A stretch of DNA of 64,000 nt from the NCBI RefSeq assembly GCF_036850765.1, contig NC_089493.1:298398349-298462348 (forward strand), in the 5' to 3' direction. Below are positions 28,601-40,600 of this stretch, one piece after another. The position numbers and the translations under genes are program-made. Position 1 is the first letter of the stretch. Each line of letters begins with the position of its first letter. The notes under the pieces were generated by a model. That model was not told where the DNA came from. It saw only the letters and a list, made by a program, of their open reading frames with translations, and made no database searches. The stretch comes from Saccopteryx bilineata. Lineage: Eukaryota > Chordata > Mammalia > Chiroptera > Emballonuridae.

Positions 28601-31600
28601 AACGTTCCTCTCACACTATTTCCAGCAGCAACACAACCAAGTAAGTATTAGGCCTCTCTGAGTTTCCACAGCCCCCCCCCCCCCAGAGCTGTCTGAGGGG
28701 ACAGGCAGGACAAGGGCTGGGCACGGCACCAGCCACCGTGGGGGCCTCCGTAGTGGCTGCGACCCTGGGCTGGGACAGCTGCTGTGGAAGGGCGGTTCAC
28801 CGCACAGGGCACCTGGCCCCGAGGTCACCACCACACCACACAGAGGAGAGCAGGGCCCGGCCCTCCTCCTGCAGGGGGACGTCACAGGGACGCGCAGGGC
28901 AGTCACCTCGGGGGCGTGGTAGGAGATGCACTGGAAGATCCAGTCCATGGCCGGGGAGTACAGGGGGAGGTAGGACGAGAGCTCCACGCCCTGGATCACC
29001 AGGTGGTTCTGGACTGTGTCCCCATGGATCTGCGGAACAAAAACCACTCAGACAAGGAGGGAAAGTCACATTACAAACGAAGGGCGTGTAACTTAGACTG
29101 TGCCTACTGGTAAGCGTTTGGGTGGCCCTGACAGAAATAGCCTGGTTTCTGAGGTTTTTTAAACTAGAACAAGCCGAGTTTTTCATGTCAGCTGAGCTGT
29201 TCTGGGAATGTGCCCTGTGAAAAGAAGTAACCGAATAAAAATGGAGCCAGCAGATGTTAAAAGGAAAGTCTGATCAACTAGAGGTGTTTTCTGTCAACAA
29301 ATCCGTATTAATTCTCTCTGCCTGATCAGCACACTCCGGACATTTTGTCTGTAACAGATGCTCGTGCAATTTTCTAGGGTTTCCACATTTAAAGAACTTT
29401 AAGGCAACCTCAACTTGGAAAAGCAATTCAGTTTTGAGAATGTGTGATCGATCATGAAACTGTTTTATCAATTAGCTGTTCTGACAGTGTTCTCCTACCT
29501 GTTTGAAGGTAAGGAGGAAGTCAAAAAAGTTCTTATTCAGGCTTTCTTTCAGATGTGGAGCCACCTCCATCCCCACCTGCAGCGAAAGAGACTGAAATTA
29601 CCGTGGTGACAGAAAAACAGGTTGCAAGTCATCTACAGTATGATGCCACTTTCTAAATTAAAAATATACACAGATAGGTCCAGGAATAGAGAAATCTAGA
29701 AAGTTTGTTTTTATTCTTTTCTGTTTAAGTATTTTCTTATTCAATAAGCGTGTATTGTTTTCATAAAAAAAACACCAGAAACTACTTTTAATAAAAAAGG
29801 GGCAACATTTGCAGTAATCATCTTTGCAGTTTCCCACAGGTAATGAAGGCACTATGACCACAAGAACAAGTCAATACTTCACTGGGAAGGAATGTACTCT
29901 CAAGGTTGTGCACGAGATTTTCTCTTCCTCTCTGAAAAATGATGACCACACATGTGGCTGTACCTTAAATTCCAAGGGCAGCTCTATGGCTACCGGGAAT
30001 GTTTCCAAGGACAAGACACAGAGTAAAAAACAGACAAAAAAATACAGCCTAACAAGATGTGTCAGCCTCGGTTCAACTGTTCTGATTCTACCATCTTTCC
30101 TTCCACTTAATTTAGAAAGGAAATAATTATCTGCCAGGGGACAGACAGTGGGGACGGGCTGAAAGTGCCACCATGCCTTAGAAGAGGAGTGAATCCAACT
30201 CCCCTCTGCTCCCCTCACGCCCGCCCACCTACGGCTTCTCTGCTTTGCTCCCTCGTTCCCATGGAGCCACAGTAGCAGCTTGGAAACCTGCTTCAGTCTG
30301 AAGATTTCCACCCAGAGGAACAAGGCTCCTTGCTCAGGACTTCCATCCGCTGTTTGTCTGCCTACCATTCTTCTCACTGTTTTCTGTCTGTACGGAATCA
30401 AACTTTCCTCTCAGATCAAATGTTTGTGGCAAAGCTGGACCCAGCCCACCGTGAGCTCCAGGAATGGACACATGACCCAGGTTGGGCCTGTGAGCAAATT
30501 CCATCCATGGCCACAGTGACTGGCCTGTAAATGGACAAGTGACCCCAGATAGTCACTGCAAATCAGCCAGGAGACTCCGACTGGAGCTACTGGGGAAAAC
30601 ACTCTCACGTGGGCCGCCATATGGAAAGAGCAAGCCTCAGGATGAAGTCCACCCAGAGGAGAGCAGAGCTGAGTGGAGAGGGTGCTCTAAGGCCCTGGAG
30701 CTAGCCATGCATCCGCTACCCGAGACTCCTCAAAGCCAAATCCCCCTTTTGTCTAAAGCAGCATGACTTGTATAAAGTAGTAAGAATTCTTACTAATGCA
30801 CTGACTGTCTCTTAATCTTTTTGTCAAAAATCTTTAGCAAAGCTGCAGCTGTCATTCAAAGGCACTTTATATGCAACGGGCATTATTTTCCCTAATTCGC
30901 ATACCTGAGTTCAAACTTCAAAGCTGAACGGGTTTGCAAAGAATGAGTATTTCTCTCCTTTGTGATTTCTCTTTAAAAAGATACGCGATAATTCTAAGTC
31001 ATTATTGCTGTATCAAGATAAGTTCAAAGCCCTTGTTACATTCCACAAGAGAATGGGCAGCGATGTGCAAATATGCAGATGATGATGGTACCCTGGCATC
31101 TCCCCCAGTGTCCAGAAGCGTTCTGTGCAGCCAGCCCACAAACACTGCTCCCAGAGGAATATGGAAGCTTCAATATATTCCTAAGCTGTAGCTGCAGGAA
31201 ACACTCCCAATTTTCCTCTACAAAAATCCACCTCAAGTTTCAAGGAGATGGCAATGCATACACTTCGGCCTGTTACAAAGGGGGAGCAGGGTGCCCCGAA
31301 ACAGAAGGCTTTTTCTTTCATTCTCAGTATCAAGAAGCAGACCTATGAAAGTGCTTCTCATAAGGATGTCTAGTGTCTACTCTGAAGGCAATGACTGATT
31401 TCTTTTTTTTCTGAAGCTGGAAACAGGGAGACAGTCCCGCATGTGCCCGACAGGGATCCACCCGGCATGCCCACCAGGGGGCGACGCTCTGCCCATCTGG
31501 GGCGTCGCTCTGTTGCGACCAGAGCCACTCTAGTGCCTGAGGCAGAGGCCACAGAGCCATCCTCAGCGCCCGGGCCAACTTTGCTCCAATGGAGCCTCAG

Positions 31601-34600
31601 CTGCAGGATGGGAAGAGAGAGACAGAGAGGAAGGAGAGGGGGAGGGGTGGAGAAGCAGATGGGCGCTTCTCCTGTGTGCCCTGGCCGGGAATCAAACCCG
31701 AGACTCCTGCTCTCCAGGCCGACGCTCTACCACTGAGCCAACCGGCCAGGGCCAATGACTGATTTCTTTATGATACTTGAGACGACCAACATGATACATG
31801 TCAGAAGAAAGAAGTTAAACAAAAGCTACTGTTTCTCACCTCCTGAGTTAAAAATGTAACTAATCGTTAGCAGGGGTTGGGGGAGTGCAGGTAGCTCTGC
31901 CCTCAGGAAGTTCTGACCCTACAAAATGGGAAGTAAGTCCTTTTTAAAGGTGAGGGATGCTGAGGGGACAGGCAAGGAGGGGTCCCAGTAAATACTGATG
32001 GAGGCAGAGCTGCCACATGAGAAGAAGAAAAATAACTGTTTATGGTCTCCATGGGTTGCATCTTTCATAAATGAAAAAAGAATTTTTTTAAGCTGAAGCT
32101 TCATGGTGCATTAAAGGAGAAAAAGGCTGTGTGATTTAGCATCTGGACCACCTTGTCCATTTAGAACAGTGCCGAATACGGGCCTGCAGCCCTTCTCGGC
32201 CAGGCTGTCTATACCCTGACACTTGTCAGCACAGGGAACACCTCTCCCTGCCAAACAGCCCTCACCACCTTGAACTCTGAGCCAGCTCGAGTCTGAGGAC
32301 AGAAAAACTAACATAGCAATCTAATTCAGTGCAATGGGAAAGTACGCGTCAAGGTCATGAAAAGCAACCCAAAAGCTGAGGCGGTGGGAGGCTTCTTCCC
32401 AGCATGAACAGAGAAACAATTAATTCTGAACGCCAGCTCATTTGCAAGAAGATGACCTTAAATGTCTCCTAATTAGTTACAGAAGTGAGTTTAAATTTAA
32501 TTTTTAAGAGAAACCCTCCAGCTCTGCTCTCTGTGGAAGAGCAGTGCTCTAAAATGAGCAGCTAATAAAGTCCTCCTCTCGGTGACTCGGGAGGGCGTGG
32601 AGAGTCGATGTGGACCCTCAGGGAGACGGGACGTTGCCACCGGTGCAGGTGCAGGAGCCGTGCAGCCTACCCGGCACAGATAGGCCCTGGCGTACACGGA
32701 CACCAGCGGGTCTCCGATCCCTCGGATCATGCACGTCAGGCGGGGCAGACACTCCGAGATCCCCCTGTTAGAAAGAAGAGAGGGCAAGGTCACAACCCTG
32801 CAAGAGCTCCACTGGCTTTCATTTAAAATAAAGACAAAATCAAACTTCCTAAGTTTTGGGGTGGGAGGGACAGAATCACGTTTCAGGAACAAACCAAGGT
32901 CAAAGTTGCAACAGTTAACAGTTTTTCTCTTTTTCACAATTCACTAATTGAACGGTGTCCTTCGTCTTTGCCATTTGCCAGTGCTACAGTGTAACCTTCA
33001 CTTTTTCCTGATGAGATCACATTTATTTTACTAAGTTAGTAGTTTTTGACCCCCAGTTATTTTCTGTGAATGGGCACCCATGGATCTTCTCAATATTCTG
33101 ATATCTACAGGGGTGAGCAAAGGAGGTTTACAGTTGAGATACTAATAAATAAAAACACAAGAATAAACTGTTTTGTGCCCTCACACTGTAAAGCTGCTTT
33201 TGCCCACCGCTGTGTGTTCCTTTGGCACTGACGTACTGTCCTGTGCCCTGCCCTTCCCAGCGCACAGCACCCACTCCCCCGGCTGGCATCAGCACCCCCA
33301 TAAATGAGAGCTGAGCTGTACTGATTTCTCCTGGGATGTGGGACGGACCCTCTGCCTGGGACATTCTTTTCCCCACCTGTTAAGGCAAAATAACTATTCT
33401 TTTCTGCACCCCTGTGTCTCCCCAAACCACCCTAGGTCCCAATCAAACAGGTTGAGCACACTGGATCCTAAACCCAGTCAAACCACTCTATGACGCACCC
33501 TGAGTCAGCCGTGGCACTGAGGAATGTTATCTACATGCTGCCCAATAGGACTCGGGTCTCCTGGCTCTGCAGAAAGGTCTGGTTTCTCCAGGCTTTGCAA
33601 ACTACTCTCAAAGCAGTATCTGTGGTGACTCAGAGTAGCCTGGGACTCGAGAGCAAAGGCTCTGGCTTCTGACACTGTCACCTTCATCACCACCTTGGAC
33701 AGCAGCATACTGAGTGCAGGCCACTACCTGCCAGGCGCTGCTCTTAGTGTGGTGTCTGCAGCTCAACGGACCTCACAGACATCTTCTCAGGATCTCATTC
33801 AGAGGACGAGGCTGAGGGTCAGAGACACTAAACAACGTGCTCAAGACCACACGGATAATAACAGCAGATCCAGAGTCCAAGTCCAGCTGTTCTCCTATGA
33901 GCTACTTAACTAACCACTCCAAGCTTTAGTTTATTTAACAGTAAAATGAGGATTGAAATGGTATCTCTATTCATTAAGTTTTCATTTGGATTAAATAAGA
34001 AAAAAATCATGGAAGATCTGCTATACACTAAGTACCCAAATAATAACAGCTAGCACACTGCCACCAGTGTACATGCGGGAGAGCTGGTTTTTGGAAATGT
34101 TATGGTTTAGACATTCAAGAAGAACTTACGTTTTGGAAAGGAACTTGTTACACTTCAGGATGGAAGCTTCTACATAACTACAAAAACATTCCGTTAAGAA
34201 AGACTTTTGCAATTATTTTTTTTATTAAAGATTTGTCTGCGAGCCATAGGTTCCCGACCCCTGGTCTAGAAGAACACATGTTGTTAATAGGAGAGAAATC
34301 GCTCCCAAGGGGGACAAAAATTTGTTCTGAGGGGTAAAAACAGTATCTTACTCTTTTCATGCATAAAGCATAGATAGATGTTAAAAAAAAGAAAGAAAGA
34401 AAGACATTTGCACTCTGACCAGTTGGCTCAGTGGACAGAGCGGCAGCCGGCGTGCAGACGTCCCAGGTTTGATCCCCAGTCAGCCCTGGAGATCTCCTCC
34501 CACACAGGAGAAAGAACCAATCTGCTTCCTTTCCCCCTCTCCCTCCCCCTTCTCTCTCTCTTCCAATCTCACAGCCAATGGCTCAACTGGTTCAAGCATC

Positions 34601-37600
34601 AGCCCCAGGTGCTAAGAATAGCTTGGATGATTCAAGCATTGGCCCCAGATGGGGGTTACCAGGTGGATCCCAGTCAGGGCACATGTGATAGTCTGTCTAT
34701 CTCCACTCCTCTCACTTAAAAAAAAAAAAAAAGAATGGAAGGAAGAAAGAAAGAAAAGAAAAAGACATGTGCCAGATGGCCTGTTTCCTACGAGGAAAGA
34801 CTAAACCTTCTGATACCTACCGCCCACGTTTGTATCTGTCAGTAGTAAAATTTTCTAACCGCCTACCAGTTCCACAGTAATAGTGATTTATAAAGTAAGA
34901 AAGTAACTTTACTTTATAAAATTTATAAAGCAGAGTTACAGCAAGTTAAAGCATATAATAATAATTACTTACCAAGTACTTTATGTCAGATTTTCGCTAA
35001 GTTTGGCAGAATAAATCTTTATAAAACAACTGACTATAGTGAAATCTATCTTTTTATTTATACTTTGGTTGCTCCACTACCGCCCACCATGAAAGCTGGC
35101 GCGCCCACTAGTGGGCAGGAGGGACCAGGTTGACCACCACTGGACTAAACTATTCACAAACAGAAGTAGGTATGTCTTCAGAAGAGAGAGCCACAAGGGC
35201 TCTCAACAATCCACAGAATTAAGTTAGCTAGTGGTCTGCGGTTTCTATTTTTGGATTCCAAGATTCTATACCTATTTAAAATAAAAATTAGAAAATGTTA
35301 TATGCTGAAACTCCAACTGGGTTTGAGCATCCAATCAAGACTTTATGAGGAAAACGGAACTTCCAATAACTAAGATTCAATCTGTGTGTAAGTGAACTCT
35401 CTCTTCTTCAATACTGGCATTTGCACAGAGAAGCTTGACCCTGTTCCCTTCAACTTCCTGGAACCAGAGAAAATACACAGAGGTGAAGCATTTAAATGGA
35501 ATGAATTAATGTGGGAATGTTCTTCATTGGGAACAAAACCTGGTACATGGCACTGTATTCAAAGTAAAAACAAATACAAAACCCCAAAAAACTTAGAAGA
35601 AGCTAAGAGTCCAAGGGCTTTTCCAGAACGTGGCTGACCCTGTATTTGCAAGTGGGCAACCGTGAGGGGACAAAGGTTTCAACAGCAATTTCAAGGCCTC
35701 CTGTCATGCCTTCTATTCACAGCGTAACTCCACCTCTTTAAAATCATCAGACAAGATAAAGGATACAATCTTGGAATGAGTTCCCTGATGGAAGCAATCT
35801 TGAAAAACCAATTTAAGCATGTTTCTTTGGCGGTGTCATTTACATTCTCTGGAGATAAGTGATCTGTAATACAAAAAGAATATCCATTAGCCTTCCTAAT
35901 TCTCAGGATCTGTTACAGCTTCTATGATCCTGGGACAGAAAAATGCTACAGGGGAACAGAAGAAGGGGTGGGGCGCATGGTTCTCCAGTCCCCTTCCTTC
36001 CACCTGTTGTCACCAGGAAGCAGTTGGTGACAAAGAGAGCTACACACAGGGGCTAAGTGCCAGGTGCTACTCAGAGTGCTTTGTCAGCTCACTTAACCCC
36101 ACAAGAACTCTCCGAGGTCTGTCCTCTTTATCATCTCCCATACCTCATTATCATCTTCTCCGAGGTGACAGAAAAATTCTGCAACTTGTCAAAGGCATAG
36201 AGCAAGCAAATTTAAGAGCTGGGATTTTACTCAGGCAGTCTGGCTCCACAGCCACTGCTCCAATGTAACTCCTGGTATTACCCACCAGGAACTGTGGCAA
36301 CACTGCTGAGAATTTCACAGGCCTCAGGAGCCTGCGACTGTCACATGAAATGCGACTGTCACCTCTGCTCTAAATCGCACCCGGGCCAGACGTGAAGGTA
36401 AACCAAGATGCTCAGGTGAGAAAGCTGCTGAGGGTTAGGGTTTGGGTTAGGCTGTGAGCTCAATACTACCTCTCACACCTCGTGCCAGTTCCTCCCATTA
36501 TCTGTTCTCTTCCTTTTTAATTAATAGAACTCTCGCTTTTCTGCTAAGCAAAAGGCTATCCTAGCAAGCAGGTGTGGCCATGTGACCAAGGTCTGGTCCC
36601 AGAACATCAACAGAGCACAACTTCTAGGAATTAGCTTTATAAGAAGGGACTAGGCCAGGCATGGCCAACGTACGGCCCGCGTAATGAGTTTATGCGGCCC
36701 GCCAATTAAATTTTTAATATTCTCCGCTATTTTAAAATCTCAACTACTCAGAAGAGGAAGCGTCTTTGATTATTGGAAATCGAGATATTTAAGAAGATAG
36801 TGATACGCGGAAAAGAATTCTGCGTGTGACTAATCTAGGGTTAACTTCCAATAATTGGTTGAATGGATTCACAATACTTATTTATTTTTTTAAAAAATTC
36901 CATTATAAAGATTTACAACTTTTGTACTCGTCTATAATCGATATGAACTCTTTGACGTTTAGCGGCGATGTGAAACCCACATTCAGTTAGGCGGAGTTTG
37001 CCAGTGCGCACCCAAGGTCAAACAATTCGTTATTTTTGTGGTCAAGTGTGCTGAACCAAGTGGCACTGTAGCATAGACAACAGCTGCAGTTGATAACTGA
37101 AAATGTGTCCAGGCTGTTTGTAAAACAAAATAATTGTTTCATTTGCGATATAACCCCTTCAAACTCATTCTATTAATTAAATATTGTTTTGATTGATTGC
37201 AATAGTTTGGATATTTATGCAGTATGTAATTATATTTTTATTAAAATATATTCTTATTAAAATAATATTGTATATTAAAATTTTTTTCACTCACGTTTAT
37301 TCATAAACAAGTTACATAATAAAATTTTGTTTACTTAAACGAATCATTTTGATATTTAACATTTTTTAATTTTAATATTTTGTCCGGCCTGTGAAAAGTT
37401 TTCTTTCTAATCTGGCCCAGGGGCAAAAACTATTGGCGTGCCTGGACTAGGCCCTGGCTGGTTGGCTCAGCGGTAGAGTGTCGGCCCGGGGTGTGGAAGT
37501 CCCGGGTTCGAATTCCGGTCAGGGCACCCAGGAGAAGCGCCCATCTGCTTCTCCACCCCTCCCCTCTCCTGTCTCTCTGTCTCTCTCTTCCCCTCCTGCA

Positions 37601-40600
37601 GCCAAGGCTCCACTGGAGCAAAGTTGGCCCAGGTACTGAGGACGGCTCCATGGCCTCCACCTCAGGTGCTAGAATGGCTCCAGTTACAATGGAGCAACGC
37701 CCCAGATGGGCTGAGCATCACCCCCTAGTGGGCATGCTGGGTGGATCCTGGTGAGGCACATGCAGGAGTCTGCCTGTCTGCTGCCCCTACCACCCCTTTT
37801 CACTTCGGGGCCGGGGGTGAAAGAAGGGACTAGACCTTCTTCACTCCTTCTTCCCTCCTGCTGGCTCGAACGCTGGTGCGATGGCTGGAACTCCATAACC
37901 ATCTTGAACCAGGAGAGCAACAAGAGAGAAGTCAGGACCCCTGGCACCATGGGCTAGCTGCCCCACCAGCCCTGACTTTGTTGTTATTTTAAGCTTTTGG
38001 GCACTGGAACCAAGCCTAATGTTGACATACATCTTAATAAGAAATAGAAGAAAGTACAGAAAACTGGGGGGAAAAGTACCAACAACAAGAACAACTCATT
38101 GACACCACGGCGGTTTTGTTGCTCTCTGGCAGGGAAATGACTCCTCCTAAGTGACTTCTGTACAGATTAGGGCCCGGTCTCCCCACTGGATGTGCTTCAC
38201 ACCATTAGGATTCGATCAAAAAAGAAGAAGGTAATTACTTTAGAATATTGCAAATGAATGCTGGCTTCTTGGTTTTCATCTTGTGCAGTGAGTCAGTTCC
38301 TGCCCCAAATTCTGCTTGCTGTTAAAATTAAAGTAACCAAAATTCCTAGGGAATCAGCAAAAAGATAAACCTCTAGGTGCTTTACTAGCAGAGAACAGTC
38401 ACTGACACAACTGCTGACATTTTAGAACAGCAATTTTAAGTATTAACCTATTTTTGGATATTCTCACATGCTTCATTCATTCCCAAATTATTTTCCATTT
38501 TCAAAGAGAAGGGAAATTACCATTATCCCTATCATGGCCTAAACCTGTGTACTAAATATTTTTCCAAGTTCCAAGAGACCCAGACAAGAAAATACAGGGA
38601 TTATTCCGAAATTCATTTGTCAGTGTTGCCTTGTAACAACTGGAGAGGTGGGGTTAACTTCCTTTCATAGAACTGAATCATGTGACTTGAAACCCCACTC
38701 ATGAGAACGAAGGTTCAGCCAAGGGTGTACATATTGATGACAAGCAAGGTAATAGTTTGCATTACCAGCTCAAGAAAAAATTTAGGAAAAGTTTTATGTT
38801 ACGCAAGACTTTAAAATATTAGAGCAAATTAAATATTACAGCCCTTTACTTTTATTGCTCAAGGCAAATGTTTTAAGAACCAACTAAAGGCAGCGCCCTA
38901 AGCTCTGGAGAGGCAACAGCACGTAGACAGACCCTGTCCTCATGCAGCTTCGGTTCCAGTGGGGAAGAATAAGCAAGCAAACAAAGAAGAGACACCCAAT
39001 GGGAATCAACATGACGAAAGACATAAAACTAGGTATTAGGTTAGGGAGACCTGAATTAGGGGTTGGGACGTCATTAGATAGAGTGGTCAAAGAAGGCTCA
39101 CGCAGAAGTGGCATTTCAACCGAGCTCCGGATGATAAAAAGGAGGCAGCCATGCTTAGATGTGGAGGAACTGCATTTGCAGAAAGAACCACTACGTGCAA
39201 AGGCCCTGAGGTGACTACGACTTCTGACATGATCAAAGAACAGGAAAGGAAGCCAATGTGGCGAGGAAGAGGAGGGAAGCCGCATCCCAGGCTGGGTCAC
39301 GCAGGGCTGCAGCCTTGGTGGGTGCAGAGTTCGAGTTTCTCCAAGTGCTGCGAAAGCCTCCTGAGGAGCTCTGAGTGGAGGGGTGACCTGACATGCTTTA
39401 CACTGTGGCACTTGGGCTACTAGACGGCAAATAAATTCAGAATATGAAATTTAACTCAGAAGAGACTTCGATGTAACAGAGCAGAGATTTTTTTCCTTTG
39501 AGTTATTTTTCTTACAGTGCTTCTTTTTCTAACCCTGACCTTCTGTGGCTATTTCAGGAGGAGGGAGGAGACCAATGGGTCTAGTTCTCTGTCACTTGCC
39601 AAGTTTCTAAAGTAGCAGTAAAAGGTCTTTCACATCATAGTGTTGATGGGAATGCAACATCACCTTAGCAGGTGCCTGGAAGGCCGGGTCAGCTAAGGGC
39701 CCTGCTTACCCAGATGCCGCCCACATCAGCCGCGGGAAAAACTGAAGATGGGCATGCCCACAGCTGATGACAAGGGCCACACCCAATAAACCTAAATTAT
39801 TTTTCCCCAGATGAAAATAAAACTTTATCACAGAATAGGCAGTCTCTTCACATATATGCTAGATTAACAGACATTCCTTTCCAGGAACCCACAGGGCATA
39901 AGAGCAGGGCCGTAATTGAAGCTCCTGAAGGTTAGGGCTCAGGAGGAGGCTCCCCAGTCAGAACTCGACTCACACAGGAAAAACAAGCACACATACCCCT
40001 AGGTTTCTCTCTACACTTCATTTCTTTAGGCAGAATTCTGCATAGATTCCCAAAGTTCTCTTCGTAAGCACTGTTAAGGGTCGTATCCCAGAGATCACTA
40101 ACATGTGCGAGAAAGATCTGCCCTTTCCCTGCCAAGTTCTTGGAACCAGAGAATACACACAGATGAAGATTTTAATTGAGAAGGAAAAAAAATGAATTTA
40201 TTGTCAAGAAAATAAAAGCCTAAGCTGCACTGCTTCAGGTAAAAACAAACACACACAGGTCTTTCAGGAAGGAAGAGTTTTAGTGGTAAAAACGCTAATT
40301 AGTAACTTTAGACAAGGACTAGAAGTGAACATGAAAATTCTCGTGTATCTTGAACATTTATAATGTAGGTAGGGAGTAAGTTATTAGTAGATTTTCCTTA
40401 CTTGGCTCTAAAATGTTGTTCGTATAGTTATAAAAATTGGGAGGAAAGAAAATTATTACACTAGGTGCAAACTCAAAGTCCTCTGGGGCCAAGCAGGTAA
40501 TAACACGTATATATTCAGTACAACAAGAGGAAGTCCTGTTACTGCAGGCAGTCAGGGGCCCAGCAGGTAATAACACGTATATATTCGGTACAACAAGAGG

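Larger units (their letters stand above)
34178..35766 (-). other. U12-type (minor spliceosome) intron of VPS35L
   Basis: The donor is GTATCCTTTA (plus-strand 35757-35766), matching the U12 GT-AG donor consensus (A/G)TATCCTTT. The branch motif TTTCTTAAC (34193-34201) differs from TTCCTTAAC at one base. The likely branch A at 34194 lies about 16 nt from the AG, and there is no long polypyrimidine tract. All three features are diagnostic of minor-class introns. The intron also holds an hAT end (34215-34263), a SINE (34407-34733) and an hAT (34807-35142). Confidence 0.93.

Noticed and set aside
28251..28661. 136-residue plus-strand open frame in a GC-rich block
   Set aside because: High GC makes chance frames long; no homology recognised and no conserved splice partner.
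29871..30401. 176-residue minus-strand open frame
   Set aside because: No recognisable family, no flanking splice sites matching VPS35L, lies between exons 10 and 11 which join perfectly without it.
36428..36455. Telomere-like GAGGGTTAGGGTTTGGGTTAGG
   Set aside because: Only about three imperfect units; too short to call an interstitial telomere.
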